Shown: positions 33,511 through 46,409, numbered from the stretch's first letter. The stretch is 64,000 nt of DNA from Fasciola hepatica (GCA_948099385.1 CANUEZ040000031.1:3651001-3715000); one strand, 5' to 3'. Translations and numbers: made by a program. Notes: generated by a model not told the origin, from the letters alone.

Positions 33511-36500
33511 CATATGTGTTACATTTACGGAACTGTATTCTTACTTTATTCTTACGTAACATTCAGTTTTCTTTGCGTCAGAGGAAATATTGCCACTTCT
33601 CTAATATGCGCTTGCTGTTCTGTTTGCGAAGAAGAGAGCTGAACTCCCCTCGGCTTATAGTTAGTAGACCCTTTGATAGATAATTTTCGTGTTATTTTGA
33701 AGTATGAACTTTATAACCAAGAATGAACTCTATAAGTCTGTTCAGCTTCGCCAATGTGCCATTTGGTCGTTGAACGCGACAGCGAACGTTTTCGGTGATG
33801 AAACATTGGGCTTTACACATTGATTGTCGTTGCTGTGCTTTCTCACTTTGACTACAGAAGTTGATCACTGAACTTGTACAAACTGACTGATTCCAGAAAC
33901 CTCGGTGAATGATGATTAGTTTAACATTTTGAGATAATAAAAAACGTAAACGTACGATGATTCCATACGGCTTTGAATCTAACACTGAAAGAGGGCGGAC
34001 AGTATCTTGTTCCGTTTTTCAAAATATTGTACTTTCATTTGTCGTTCAAGTGTAAGTAGAAAGTTGACTAATGAAATCTCACCACGAACCCTCAACCAGA
34101 CGTCTGCTTCGAACTACATACACAAGAGTTTTTCATAAGGCATGTATACCACTAGGGGCGGATATACATTTTGTAGAATTTCACCCCGCGCAGACACGAT
34201 TGCCATGTCGAAGTTTACCGGTACATCTTACAGACCAGCAAAACTGATATTCAGTGTAACAGTCGTTTGTGCGCTCCGTATTGTTTAATGTGATTTCGAG
34301 GTTTTACAGACTCCTCCTTGAATCGGTTTTCACCAGCGCATCAATTTGGTCATGATGAAGAACGTCGACTTTTCGCCTTTTTATCCAGGTGAAAAATACC
34401 TTTAACTCTGCGAAAATAGTGGGTACGACATTTCTGGTAAATGCAGTAAGATGCAAACTCACCCTCCCTAAGAATAGTGCTAGGCGAAACTAGGGCCTTA
34501 TCTCCCTCTGGGACCTTTCTGAAGCTCATGGTTGACTAGGTTCGGTATTTCTAAGCTCTGAGCTATCCATGTTTTCTATTACCTAATTAAGGTGATTTCT
34601 TTTATGGAACTCTCTTATGCCATGCATGAGTATAATTCCGATGGACGGAGTACAACTACGATACTGCCGAATTGAGCGGGTAGCCATAATAATGATAATA
34701 CTATATATTATGGAAAGTCAAAACAAACCCCAATAGGTCAGGCGTGATAATAACGATCCGGTCACCGACGAACTGTCGTCCACAACCAAAGTTGATCGTC
34801 CAGGGAGGGTTCTGAACCTTTGGTATACTTGTTGTCGGGCTCCGTCCTGATAGTCCCTTCTTTTTACAATACGAATTTACCCAAATGCATACTCTTATGC
34901 TGCAAGTTACATGTTCGTCTGCAGAATGATCATAGTTTTGAAATGTTCAAATGCTTTTCTAACCGGATGCGCTGAACAATCTGCTCTGGTAAGCGACGTA
35001 ATCGGTTAATTTTCAATTAGGTAGTATCACATACAGGGTGATTTTTGTTGACAACACAGTGACCTGCCTTTTTCTAACTTTGATTGTTATTTAGGTCAAA
35101 ATTGTGTTCCGTTTGGACTCTTTCTTGTATTTGCTTGTGCAGTCGACAAGTCTCTGCGTATGCGTATGTTTGTGTGCCATAGCGACGAACCCGAAGTAGG
35201 TTGTCGAATTTGTACGAACGCCAAGTGAACCGTCTGATCTCGTCTAATTCCAGGCTGGTTTTTTCTACACTTAGGTCACATACGTTACACCGTCGAGTCG
35301 ACAATTAAGACCGCTATTTTTTATCATCTTATCCGCCAGAGCGTGCACGCGCACACCCACGTAGATAGGTACACAGGCAATCAGTGCGAAATGGTGAATG
35401 ACCAACGTGAGTTATTAGCATTCCAAACCACATTCGCACTATCTCGTCTATCATTTCGCGGCATCGAGTTTTGGAAGATCGGTTCCCGTGTACACTGTGA
35501 ATATCTGGCTTATGTGATTACTTTTTCCATCCACATGCTGTGCTCTTCTCTGTGCTCATGTTTCAAGCGTGTCTGGCATTGTTTGTTTGTTTGTTGTTGT
35601 TGATTATGTTACCGTCGTCATCGTGATTTTTCACCATTTTCTCTCGATAACCACAAGGTTCACGATATTCAAGGTTGGCCTACAACTCATAATGTTGCTT
35701 TGCAACTACTGCTGCACTGGCATTCACTTCCGTTGGCGCAGATCGGCTTCAGGAAGTATATCTATCCATTCCATATTAGTATCACTGTTTGGAAACTCTG
35801 ATGAAATCTGTTCCTTTTTCATAATCTTAAATTACTCGGCAGACCCCAAGGCAAGGTATAGCTGATGGTTGACTATCACTTCTCATGCATCGCTCATTAA
35901 AGTTCATTCTGTGGTCACGTTTGATGTGGGTTAATACATGTATGCTTGACGGCGTGTTCGGTTGTGAAGTGTTTGTGTTCAGGCTGTTCTACACGAAGAT
36001 GGCGAGAGATACAAGGATACACCAATTCTTACCTTACTTAACTCACAGGGAAATCGTGAATCACTCGTGAACGTTCTCACGGCTGCAATTCCGTGAACAC
36101 TATGCACACATTCTCTCTCTCGCACGCACGCACACATGCACATACATACTAGCCTCTCTCTATTAATCGAATACCGGTGGGTGGATACTTTGTCAATAGC
36201 ACTGCTCTGTTCCGAGCATGCCCTCTCCCTTTCACAGTTTGTCGCATCGATTCACTCTTGACCCGTGTCATGGAAACACTTTTGAGTGTTGATCTTTACA
36301 GATTCGTGCCAGTTCACTTTTTGGAAGTATAATTTCTTACTTTAATCTCTCATGCACATGTTCTTTTCTAACAGCACATGTGCATATGAGCATCTGTCCG
36401 GCAATGCAGAGACTGTTGTATCACTACTACTTCTGCTAATACTACTACTACACCCCCACTGCGACTCCAATTCACATTGGCGCCTGTGAGAATCATCGCC

Positions 36501-37165
36501 ACCACTGGCTGACAAGACAAGTTTTTCTCTCTCAACTTTTCCCTACGTCTGCGAATTCGGATAATGAATAAAAAACTTATTCCAACTTTCACCGAAAAAT
36601 CAGTTTGCTAGGCCCTGTCCCGACCAATCGGTGTGTTCATGGTGTAAGTGGATTGATTCTCAAATAGCATTAGTATCAGCGCAACCTTATATTTTTGCCG
36701 CATAACGATGACCATTTATATTTCACCGAAAAATCATTCGCAACCTAAATTGATCCTAAGGCAAAATTAGAGATTAACGCAATTGCATCTGCTACAGCCG
36801 ACCGAATTATGGGGTTTACAAAATCATTGGAAGAGTCTTGCCAATCGTCGTATCTCACACTTTGTCAATTTATCAATCGTCAAATGGTAGGAAATATTAA
36901 TATTGGATTTCTGGTCAAATCAAACATTTTATCGTTCAGTTTTACTTGACTTCTTTCGAATTCCCATCCCTCCTTTAATTTGATTCAAATGTCTGCAGTC
37001 TCATTGACTCCGAAGTGACGCCTTACCGAACACTTATCATCCAATTTTAGTTTTGTTATAATATTCGTTAACATGGTACCTCTCACATCTGGCTTTGGAT
37101 CCTGCCTCACAGATTCATCAAATGAAAAGTGAATAAAAGTAAAAACGTTTACATGGAAATTATAT
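33511..37165. other. Intron 5 sequence without recognised features
   Basis: CA/CT-rich low complexity occurs at about 36110-36165. No gene or element was recognised. Confidence 0.4.
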
Positions 37166-37169
37166 GGGC

Positions 37170-37300
37170 GAAAGAGGTGCAAATGCAATTATACTACTGA
37201 TCGTGACAACTATTCATCTCGCCTATTGTTTCCAACCCTCCGGTAGCCAGATCTCGCGGACTCCAGCCCACGAGACTGACATACCCTAATCAGCGAAGCC
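37170..37300 (-). mobile_element. RTE-like LINE fragment
   Basis: The tract 'gcaattatactactgatcgtgacaac' through 'gactccagcccacgag' is homologous to 22126-22200 and 39955-40050, the 3' part of minus-strand copies. It lies about 320 bases before a plus-strand copy. Confidence 0.5.
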
Positions 37301-37621
37301 ACAACCTAGACTGACCATCTTGACCCGTTCCTCAACCGGCAGTGATCAAACGGTCATCATGCTGGGCTTCCGACGCTTCTGTACTGGGTTCGCGTTCTCA
37401 CTCAGCACCGGCCACTTCCCCAATTGGAAGCCTTTAACTGGCCGCGAACTCCTTGCTAAAATATTGTGCTACTACTGTGTGGTAAAAAAGCAAATAATGA
37501 TAATTACAATAACTGATACCCGCCTCAAAGGGCAATACATACTAAGAGCATCTTCCTGCGTGACATGTTCGAACCACCTTACTGTTTTTAGACTGAGTTC
37601 TTCCTCCATAGACTTGTTTAC

Positions 37622-39150
37622 GAATCGGAGATTGTGCCGATTTACAAGAAAGGAGACAGGTCGTCTTGTGAAATCCATAGACGAGTTAGCATGGTAAGTA
37701 TCGCATCCAAATTGGTCATCGGTCTTACTCTCCACCGATTATCTACTGCCCGCAAAATGTGTACGCGTGAGAATCAAGCCGGTTCCAGACATGGTCAGGG
37801 TTGTATCGACCACATCTTTACTATTCGACAAATCTTAGAGCACAGACACATCTTTCGTAAGTCCACAATCTCTGTCTTCCTTTATCTGAAAGCTGCGTTC
37901 GACTCGGTTGACCGCACAGTTCTCTGGTACGGTTTCTCATTGAAGGGTGTGGCAGAGAAGTTTACTTCTTTTTTCCAATGCCTATATGCAAACAGCCGAA
38001 GCTGAGTTCGTGCTTACGGTGATCTTCCACCTGACATCACGTGAAGTGGCGTTTGTCAGGGTTACCCTCTTTCACACTTCCTCTTCAATTCTGTGGTTGA
38101 ATTGATTCTTCAGATAGCCCCATCTTCGTGTGAGAATAGTGGCGTCGATCATTGCTCAGACAATGAACTGTCCGACTTAGAACGTGCGGATGATATTGTT
38201 CTTCTGAGTGAAGATCCAGGTAAATTGTAAGCTTTCTCAGATAGCCTTAATAGCAGCGTAGCAATGTTTTGGATGCGTTTTACACATTCAAAGTGTAACA
38301 TGCTGTTGCAGGACTGAGTTGGCTCAACAACACACCTTCATTTGGCAGGGGAAGTGGATAAATTTTGTTACCTGGGTAGTTACATCTCACTGGGTGGACA
38401 GATATCAGATGAAGTGTCATCGCGTATACAGCAGTCGCGTTTGGCATTCGCCAACCTCCATCATCTGTGCCACCAGCGTGACATCCGATTGTCTCTTAAG
38501 GGTAGAGTGTATACTGTGACAGTTTGGTCCGTTCTTTTATATGGTTCAGAAACATGGCTGTTGAGGGTAGAAGATAGATGAAGATTGTCGGTGTTCGAGC
38601 ACCGATGTCTCCTTAGCATTGCCTGAGTATGGTAAGAACACCGTACCAGTAATGCTGAGGTTAGGCGTAAGGTGTTGGGAACCAGGGGTCAGTCTCTGGA
38701 TCAAGTACTGAATATAAACAATTTAAGGTGATTGGCACATGTGTTACGCATGCCCATCAATAGACTTCCTCGGCGTTCGCTGTTCTCTGAGGCTGGGGGT
38801 GATTGGAAGGTGGGTCGAGGTGGCCAGTTCATAACATGGCAAAAAGGTATGAAACCCTGACTAGTGGACTTGGCCACGTAGGAAGTTTGAGACTTCCAGG
38901 TAGGGGTCCACGTGAACCACCTACTAAATGGTTGGAGATATTAAGTGATATGGCTGGGTGTCGTGGCCAGTGGCTTAGTTGCATTCAGACTCTTTCTTTG
39001 TCCTCTTGGATCCTGTTTGATACGTTGACTTTTTAGATCTTTATCACTATGCTTCTATTCTTTCTGCCATTTATTGGACGATGCCGGAAGGTAGCAACCG
39101 AAACCACAGCACAGAAGTTTGAGGTTGTTGGCTGAATAAACTGAAACTGA
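37622..39150 (+). mobile_element. RTE-like LINE, 5'-truncated reverse transcriptase copy
   Basis: This begins inside the RT fingers: VPIYKKGDRSSCEIHR, then RENQAGSRHGQGCIDHIFTI and LKAAFDSVDRTVLWYG, the conserved 'F.DL..AFDSVDR..LW' palm block with its aspartates. Later come ADDIVLLSEDPG (about 38195-38230) with an intact ADD box, then FCYLGSYISLGGQISDEVSS and KGRVYTVTVWSVLLYGSETW. The C-terminus LTSGLGHVGSLRLPGRGPRE and the 3' end near 39140 (ctgaaactgaaac) complete it. Several frameshifts and stops break the ORF. It retains a better palm than the copy at 24.8 kb. Confidence 0.86.
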
Positions 39151-39796
39151 AACAGAACTTGCTAACACCCCACGAATAACATTCGCATTGTAGTTATGGT
39201 GTTTCCCGTTATTTTTCACTCTCAAACGCAGGGGGTTTTCACGTCTGTTTGATGTTTGCTATCATACGTTCCTTCGAAATCTCGCATTCACTTATTTGTA
39301 CAACTATCGATTTTATTGCTGTGCTGAGGGAATTCCTGGCTTCTCAATTTTTTTTTATATTCTCTCTGTGATCGTATGAAGAAAATTTCATGACAGACTA
39401 ACGCATAATGTGCACGGCCCATTTTTATTAGAAAGATTCACGAAAGCACGATTTCTTTTCGTTTCGGGGCAAACTTCATTGTTCTCTCGATCGGGAAGCT
39501 GAAAGATCGGATGATTCAAACAGGTGAAGATAGCGGACATTCCCGTTGGGTTGGCTAAGAAATTCTCATAGAAATCGACCTTCTATGTTCGTCAACCAAA
39601 TTCGCTGAGTCAGTTGAACAAAAGACTGGTGAGACCCTTAGTGTATATCCGCCTGATCAGTTGCAGATAGCATAATCTAATGCTGCAGAGCTCATCCCTG
39701 GGCCGCCAATGGGGTCGCGATCCATCTGTTCAACGGAATAAGTGGTCGCAGAAGGTCAGCTTTGTTTTCCCTAGGGTGTGATGGGTTTTCGCTTAA
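39151..39796. other. Intron 5 sequence without recognised features
   Basis: Nothing recognised between two LINE copies in opposite orientation. Confidence 0.4.
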
Positions 39797-40300
39797 CTCA
39801 GTTCAGTTCATTTCTTGCAACCGTTAGCCTTGCCCTGGTTTTTTCGTCCCGAAGTATCGTTCGATTGAGAGCCAAACGAATTAATGTGCATAGAGTAAAA
39901 GAGCGGGAAAGAATGTTATCAGTGGGAATTATGAAGACGAAGAAACGTCTTGGAAGCAATTACACCACTGACCGCAGCACCTAGTCATATTACTTAAAGT
40001 GTTCAACCATCCAGTGGACGGATCTCGTGAACGTTATCCCAGAAACCTAACACGACCTTCACGGCTAAGTTCACGGGTTAAGGTTACCATACATTTTTCC
40101 ATTTCATAGACGGACCTCAACCTACCCTTCAACCCCCACTTGCCGAGGAAGTCTACTAGTGGGCGTGCGGAATGTGTCCCAACCGTCCCAATATGTTTTG
40201 ATTGAGCAATTGCTCCGGCGATTGGTATTGGGTTCCGAACACTGAGCCTAACCTCGATGTTCCCACCGTACTGGAGCAATACTACGTAGACATCCAATCT
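39797..40300 (-). mobile_element. RTE-like LINE, 3' region
   Basis: It starts on the plus strand with cagttcagttc (tail) and ends in a block whose minus-strand translation gives YGGNIEVRLSVRNPIPIAGA, the counterpart of 'WEHR.SN.EVR..VLG'. The landmarks 'gaaacctaacacgacc' and 'gcttggaagcaattacacc'-like sequence are shared with copies at 19.3 and 22.1 kb. Confidence 0.65.
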
Positions 40301-41435
40301 CACACGCCGGTCATCTTTGTGTATCTTCTGCTTGTAACGGCCATGTGTCTGAGCTTTACAGGCAGACGGATTTAATTACGAGCCACCGTATCAAAAGATA
40401 GTCGCAGAATCACATGTAGATGGCGCAGCACTTTTGGGGAATGTGATAGTACCATCAAATAACACGGCAGTGGAGGGACGAACCCGCGGAATGTCTAAAC
40501 GAACCAGCATTCGCTTACCGGTATTTCCGAATGCTCTTCTGTAAGGCGTACAACATTCTAGATCGATATAAGACGATTCGAAAAGCGTCATCAGTCCTGA
40601 AGTACTACGAACCTCTAACCTTAGCACGACTTATTTGCAAATTTGATGAATGCTGGCTATGGAGTTGCTTATTCGTAAAAAGGTTAAGTTGTGTGTGGTA
40701 TACAATTTACTGTACCACTTCTACACAATTATCATAGCTTCTCGCTCTGTTCTACTGCCGCGGTTTTTCCTATAAAAAAGATAGCCAAACCGATACAACG
40801 TGATTCTCTGATAAAATAATCTTATTAGTTCAGCGTTTTGTACTCGCTTAATAAAGACGCTACCATATTTTGCTTAGATTATGAGCCAAACACCGTAGTT
40901 TAGGAATAGTACACCGTAGTTCTAGAACGTTGAGCCACAGTTTAAGAGTCATGCTACTGATCAATGGGTACAAAACACACAACTAACTTCCAACCCCACA
41001 ATCGATCTAGCAGTGTTTTTGTCCGCAGCATAGCTTTTCGACAGAGCGAAATGCCAAATGCGCAACCATCTAATGGCATGTGTCACACTGCGCTCAACAC
41101 CAATCGAGCTTCATCGGGTGTCGGCACCTGATCTCTGCTCAGCTCCACTCCCCCGACACACACACACACAAAGTCTACGAACCATTTACTACAGTCAGAC
41201 ACCAACACTCGTTGATAGTTCCTGGCAAAGCTACCGCGACGAGCACGATGAGGATCAAAATGAGCCAGATTTCGTAAGTCTCTCTACCTGAAGAAAATGC
41301 TGTGTTACTTTCCCAGTACAGTGATAGTGACCAAGGATTGATAAATACCCGAGAATGTCATTTATTATTGGAAAATTTACAATTTCCTGGAGGGGAGTCG
41401 CGGTTAAACAAAGGCTACCGAATTGGGTATTGGCC
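40301..41435. other. Intron 5 sequence without recognised features
   Basis: Nothing recognised. Confidence 0.4.
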
Positions 41436-41439
41436 AACA

Positions 41440-41512
41440 GTGGCGGGGATCGAACCCTGAACGTCACGGCCCGAATTACACGATGAAGAGCGCTTGACCA
41501 CGGTGATAAGTT
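41440..41512 (-). repeat. tRNA-derived SINE-like sequence (pol III boxes)
   Basis: On the minus strand an A-box-like ccgtggtcaagcgctc is followed by the B-box ggttcgatccc (plus-strand 41446-41456). The distance between boxes is tRNA-like. No acceptor stem was found. Confidence 0.5.
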
Positions 41513-41699
41513 GTCTGCAGTAACCCCTTTTACAAGTGGTAGTGCGATAATCGTGTTATTGCACTGACCTTTTTATCTTGCTTTTTCTCAGATCCTCTCT
41601 TCGGGAATATCGGAGCACATAACCAAATACACAGCAAAACCAATAAAAAAATGAGCTATTTGAATATAAAATTACTAGCTTCCTCATTGGCGAACGTCC

Positions 41700-41965
41700 C
41701 AGCTTCAACACGTCATAAAGTTAATCTTATTTGGTCACATTTTGCGTATGCTTGCCCATTATTTACCCTTTCGTGCTCTTTTTGCACTTGCTGGGCAAGG
41801 CTGGAAGAACAGGCGTGGCGGTTAGGCTATGACTTGGCACAGGGGCATGAAGAAGTTAGCTTTGGCTTCGGTTTGTGCTTCCCGCCGTCCTGGTCGGGGC
41901 CCAAGGGACGAGGATTGCCGTGGGTTTGGAGGCTGAGAGATATGGCTCAGAACCGAATTTAGTGG
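41700..41965 (+). mobile_element. RTE-like LINE, second lineage, C-terminal fragment
   Basis: Reading across frames gives LFALAGQGWKNRRGGQ, then the tryptophan-histidine-rich 'MTWHRGMKKL' and 'SRPGWGPRD'-type blocks. This is the extreme C-terminus of an RTE-like RT, divergent from the main family here. No pentamer tail was seen. Confidence 0.6.
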
Positions 41966-42176
41966 CTCGAATGCTATATGGCCTGTCTGTTGACTTCCCG
42001 TTCCCCATAAACAATTAAAAACCGGACAAAAAAAATCTCCAACACGTGTACGGTGTAAGAAAATTTTGCTTTTGCATGTTGTAATCTTTATCCTGACTCC
42101 TCAACCCCCGCTCCTCAACTCTGCAATTTCTCTCTATTGATGTTGAGTTAACACCGTGCTAGTTCTCAAGCCGGTT

Positions 42177-42179
<3 letters not shown>

Positions 42180-42226
<47 letters not shown>
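42180..42226. repeat. (TA)n microsatellite
   Basis: About 23 uninterrupted TA units in intron 5. Confidence 0.97.
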
Positions 42227-42229
<3 letters not shown>

Positions 42230-42901
42230 ATTTATATATACTACTTGGTCCTTCGAATTGTTGTTACACCATCCCATACGAAAGCTGTGAGTGTTCTGGG
42301 AACTGATACTTACCACGTCGCGTCAACCAGCGCTATGTGCACCCAACTTTTGATACCACATTCAATGTTTACCTTGGCATTAACCCAACAGACCTGCCCA
42401 TCCGTCACCAATTGAACTGTATGAGCTTTCCATTCAACCTATTCCGTTGCTCTACTTCACACGTTTAAATTGCTATTTTTGGCTTTCGTGATCGACAGGA
42501 GTAGACGAAATGCTGGTATCCTGCGATCCATGTCTTTTTTTGTTCTTATGACCTAAATGAAAGAAACCCAATGTTTCGTATTCATTCAACGATAGTTCCT
42601 TATGAAAAAATGTTGGAACTGTTTAGACTTAGCGCCTTCATCTGGCAACTGCTGAAGAGACATACCACAATTGTTTTTCCTTTAACTCTTAGTAACGATC
42701 AGATAGTCAGGCCTCATCACTAGTAATTTCAGATTGAACAATACTGGATTATCATTACCTGTAGGATGTGTTCCAACTCTTTCCATGATTTCCACCTCGT
42801 TTTGTGATCCTGACCTTGTGGATGGGTGGTTTATCTTGCCCTGAGCTCTACCATAAGATCTTCTTCAAGTGCTACTGATCTTCTTGTTTTACCCAATTTA
42901 G

Positions 42902-43362
42902 TTGTCCTACTATTCGGGCAATCCGTCCACCTGGAATTCAAGAACGTAGAAAAGCAAAAAGCCTGGAACACTCGAAAGATATCCAGTCATCGGATTCCAC
43001 GGGCATATCAACCATAGTTCTTCATCTGGAGGACAGTCTAGTCAACGATCCACGATTTCGAGCATTCATTCTGAACGGCAGCGGACTGGAGAAATCATCG
43101 ACGGACAATTTTGACTCCGTCAACGCCCGGCACTTGGTCTGTGCGTTTCGATCAGCCCCGGATCAGTGGATGCAATCTGAGTCGGTACTGGCCGGTGCTT
43201 GGTTGCCCATGTCACAAATGCACTCGCTGTTGACTAATATTCGACCGGGGCCAGTATTAACATCCACTATTGCCCGACCGATACTCAGCGCAAATGGCTC
43301 ATTAGAAATACACTGTGACGCGCCTTCGCTGCATCAATTGCCATCGTTGCCTGCCAGACAAG
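42902..43362 (+). CDS. Plexin exon 6 of window: IPT-like spacer between PSI-1 and PSI-2
   Basis: Acceptor ccaatttag; donor gtgaga. The exon completes a codon begun by exon 5 (AA plus T gives Asn) and opens CPTIRAIRPPGIQERRKA. It then reads STIVLHLEDSLVNDPRFRAF, ARHLVCAFRSAPDQWMQSES and SLEIHCDAPSLHQLPSLPAR. These blocks correspond to the plexin region between the first two PSI domains, where a beta strand is followed by 'VNCSFEDF.ES' and then 'IHCRSPSA'. Length is 461 nt (about 153 codons) and the end phase is 1. It is longer than the vertebrate segment, with low-similarity insertions between the strands. No frame interruptions were seen. The fold assignment is inference from spacing of cysteines and strands. 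Confidence 0.83.
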
Positions 43363-44144
43363 GTGAGAATGGTACAATAGTGATTCAAGGAATTTTCTCA
43401 GCCGTCTCCTGTGGGACTTCTGCATTTTTCCTTCGATTTAGACTATCCAGCTTCGTGTGAATTTGTTTTAATATCGTGACGAAAGTTTTTACACCTTCTG
43501 CTGGCTTTGAAACGTTTTCCTTCATAACAAGTTTGTGAAATAGTTCAAAGAAAGAAGTAGGCCTCGTAGCCCCAAGGGTCTGTTGCACTGCTCGTGGGAT
43601 GAGCGGCAACCTCACACCGAAACTTAGGGTGGGGAACCACATTGGGTTCAGATAGGTCAAGCGTGGTAACGAGCCGAGTGACAGTGAATTACTCAGTATA
43701 CCTCGTTCTGACAGGCTTCGAACGTTGCACGTTGGAAATGACGTGCCCCATTATTCGATCATCACCGGTACACGACACTGCGAATAATGCAACAAAATTA
43801 CAATTGATTCATTGTGTTACGACGTCTGTTCGACTAATAAGTTTCATTCCCGACCTACTGCTCACGGACTTTAGGCAGACAAATTTGAAAGATGGAGCTA
43901 GGACCTACTTGGCATGTTTTTCGGTCATCGTCACTAGTCGAATTCTGTGAACATCAGGCTTCACATATGTTTGATACTATTCTGTGAATTGGTGGTGGTG
44001 GTGGAGGGCGACTAAAAGCTCTACATTATGATTCGATAACAGAAACAACGCGTTCAGAAAAAAAAGTTTTTCCCCGTTTCTTTTCCAGCAGTTCTGTGAT
44101 CCATTCTCGTTGATATCTCAGGTTCCTGGTATTTCCGTGAAACC

Positions 44145-44197
<53 letters not shown>

Positions 44198-45035
44198 TGA
44201 AGGTCACATAGGCACATCAACGTATCGACACCACTTCTTTATCAGAAGCGAAGATTACGCGTGAAATGCTCAACTTCCAACGAAATTTTGTTTTCCAAGT
44301 TGAACAACAAATAATAGTGCACTAGTTTCGACAGTTCTGATTACTCGCCCTCAGCAAGTACCCCACTTGGTAGACAAAAGATATAGATTGGGTATATTAG
44401 GCTGATAGGTACAGATGATGGTGTCCAGTAGGTGAAAAAAGTTCAATTCAGCTTGCACAGGATCCTATGTAACTGAAATCAACCGCGCATCCAGACTGTT
44501 GTTTTGTCGAGCTGTTCCCATAGATCCCAGCACTGCGCAACAGTTTCGTTCTGAAGGACAGAGTTTACTGCAGTATTAGTTCCGGTATGGAGAAAGCCAA
44601 TGTTGTCTGACTTCTAGGTCTTACGTTTCGTAATTAATCTTTGAATACACTAACCCCCAAAAGTCATCAGCTGCTTCCTCAAATGCATTTGCCGTCATGC
44701 TATTGACGATCTCATGGAGCTAGTTGTATAGGAGTACAACAGTGTTGGAAAAGAATGCATGTCTAAGCCGGAGTTTTGAGTGGCCTGTTCACAGCCCCAG
44801 ACTGTGCCCTGTGTACCTCTCTGTGGGATACGAGAATCGTTATACCATCTTGATTGTTTTTACGAAATCCTGGTGCATAGACCTACGTCTATGATGTTCG
44901 GGAAGTGTGATGCCCAAGCCTGCATGCAAGAATCCAATAATCGTCTGACTGTCGGAAAATTCCCAATGAACACATTTGGAGAACACAGTTTGGCGAACAA
45001 GCTCGTTTTCAGTGATTCATAATCATGCCATTACA
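43363..45035. other. First part of intron 6, no gene recognised
   Basis: It contains a (TG)n tract at 44146-44195. Nothing else was recognised. Confidence 0.4.
44146..44195. repeat. (TG)n microsatellite
   Basis: Twenty-five uninterrupted TG units in intron 6. Confidence 0.97.
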
Positions 45036-45617
45036 TCACAATATATTACGACAAGTCAAAGGGTTGAACCAATTAGATAAATGGGAAGTGACAAAATTAA
45101 TAATGAAAGGGGGGTGGGGGAGGGGAAGAAAACAATTGTAATCCGGGCTTAAATCAAAACCGGATGTGTATTGTTTTTCTCGTGTATTTTCAGTTTTCAT
45201 CTGTTCTATGGCCTGTTGTAGGGTGGACGGAGGGCCAGGGAAGCTTAGGGGCACATACAAATTGTTTTTGAGCGCATAAAGGGGGTTGTGGAGACGGATG
45301 CTGACGGCCTCAGCTGTGGCTAGCATGCGACACTTTGCCGGTCTTGATTGCCGACCCCGAACCTTATACAGCGCACGGAAGGCCTCAGCCACGTTTGCTG
45401 CGTGATTAGTCTGGGCAAGGTGTGAAACGACAGCGCTAGTGAGTGACTCAACTGCTCCAGTGTTCAACCATGCAGGGTGGTGTTCGCGGATGCGTTCAGA
45501 CAAACGCCTGGTAGTGCGGCCGATATACGTTGTTCCACAGGAACAAATGAATGAATAAACACAAAATGAGGCTGCAGAATCAGGCACTTCGTCTTTCAAC
45601 CGCATCCGTCTCCACAA
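45036..45617 (-). mobile_element. Penelope-like element, GIY-YIG endonuclease
   Basis: A 193-codon minus-strand ORF. After a short lead it reads CVYSFICSCGTTYIGRTTRR, then LSERIREHHPAWL. This is the GIY-YIG signature (V-Y...Y-I-G), followed by the conserved arginine and the R..EH helix, preceded by the CxC cysteines typical of Penelope endonucleases. Then come ESLTSAVVSHLAQTNHA and ATAEAVSIRLHNPLYALKNN, the known C-terminal blocks. The enzyme would nick target DNA for Penelope's reverse transcription. The reverse transcriptase part is absent: homology ends where an inverted copy of the element's own tail begins. The catalytic module itself has no stop. The last 40 or so codons look like run-on into flanking sequence. 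Confidence 0.85.
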
Positions 45618-45830
45618 CCCCCCTATATGCGCTCAAAAACAATTTGTATGTGCCCTTAAGCTTCCCTGGCCCTCCGTCCACCCTACAACAGGCCATAGAA
45701 CAGATGAAAACTGAACATACACGAGAAAAACAATCGTCTGACTCTCCACCCGTGGTGTTCCGCCCCACGGTTGTGCGAATAGGCAGCTTCCCGCTGAGGA
45801 AGCTCGAAGGCCTCTCGTCCTCGTAAACCG
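45605..45830 (+). mobile_element. Penelope-like element, inverted 3' segment
   Basis: The plus strand carries PLYALKNNLYVPLSFPGPPS, then TLQQAIEQMKTEHTREKQ, almost identical to the minus-strand tail of the neighbouring GIY-YIG ORF (45170-45305). It is followed by a further short frame, VFRPTVVRIGSFPLRK, absent from the other copy. The two segments, about 130 bases each, are in opposite orientation around a spacer of about 300 bases. Confidence 0.8.
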
Positions 45831-46409
45831 ATGTTATTGAAACTTCAGCGTTCTTTTTCGATGAGACCTGTGTGATTAACGATTAGGTTTTTCATCGTAT
45901 TGGATGCAGATAATAGATCTGTGTAAGTCTATCCATTTTATCTTGTACCGTACGCTATTCTTGCACTCTGAGGATAGCTGGAAAATTGTAATTTGGCTTG
46001 AAGAATCTTTGACTGTTTTTTTTTCTGCTTCCCTATTTGGAGCCTAGGGGAGTGGGGTTTGTCATTGGTCAAATAGTATGATGAAGATAAATGAAAGCCA
46101 GCTGAATGGATGATCTGAGACGTGACTGGTTAGCTTACGTGGCCTCGGCATGTGGAAGTATTGAGGAAGATCTAGAAAAATTCATAAAGTGTGTGAATGA
46201 AACAAGAAAAGTGTTTGTACGCGCATGTTTACTTCGTTGTGTGCATTTTTCCATGTCTGCTGTTTATTTCCTCATGCAAGTATGCAATCGGTGCATGTAA
46301 GATCGATTGGTCATTGAATTTTATTCGCAGTTTTTCTCTAAATTTTCAACATACTGCCATCCCACTTTCTCAGACTGTATTCTCGTGCGCACTTCCTTTT
46401 TATCCATAG

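Noticed and set aside
45551..45826. Plus-strand 91-codon ORF as an independent gene
   Set aside because: Most of it is the inverted copy of the Penelope tail; its first part is antisense to the GIY-YIG ORF.
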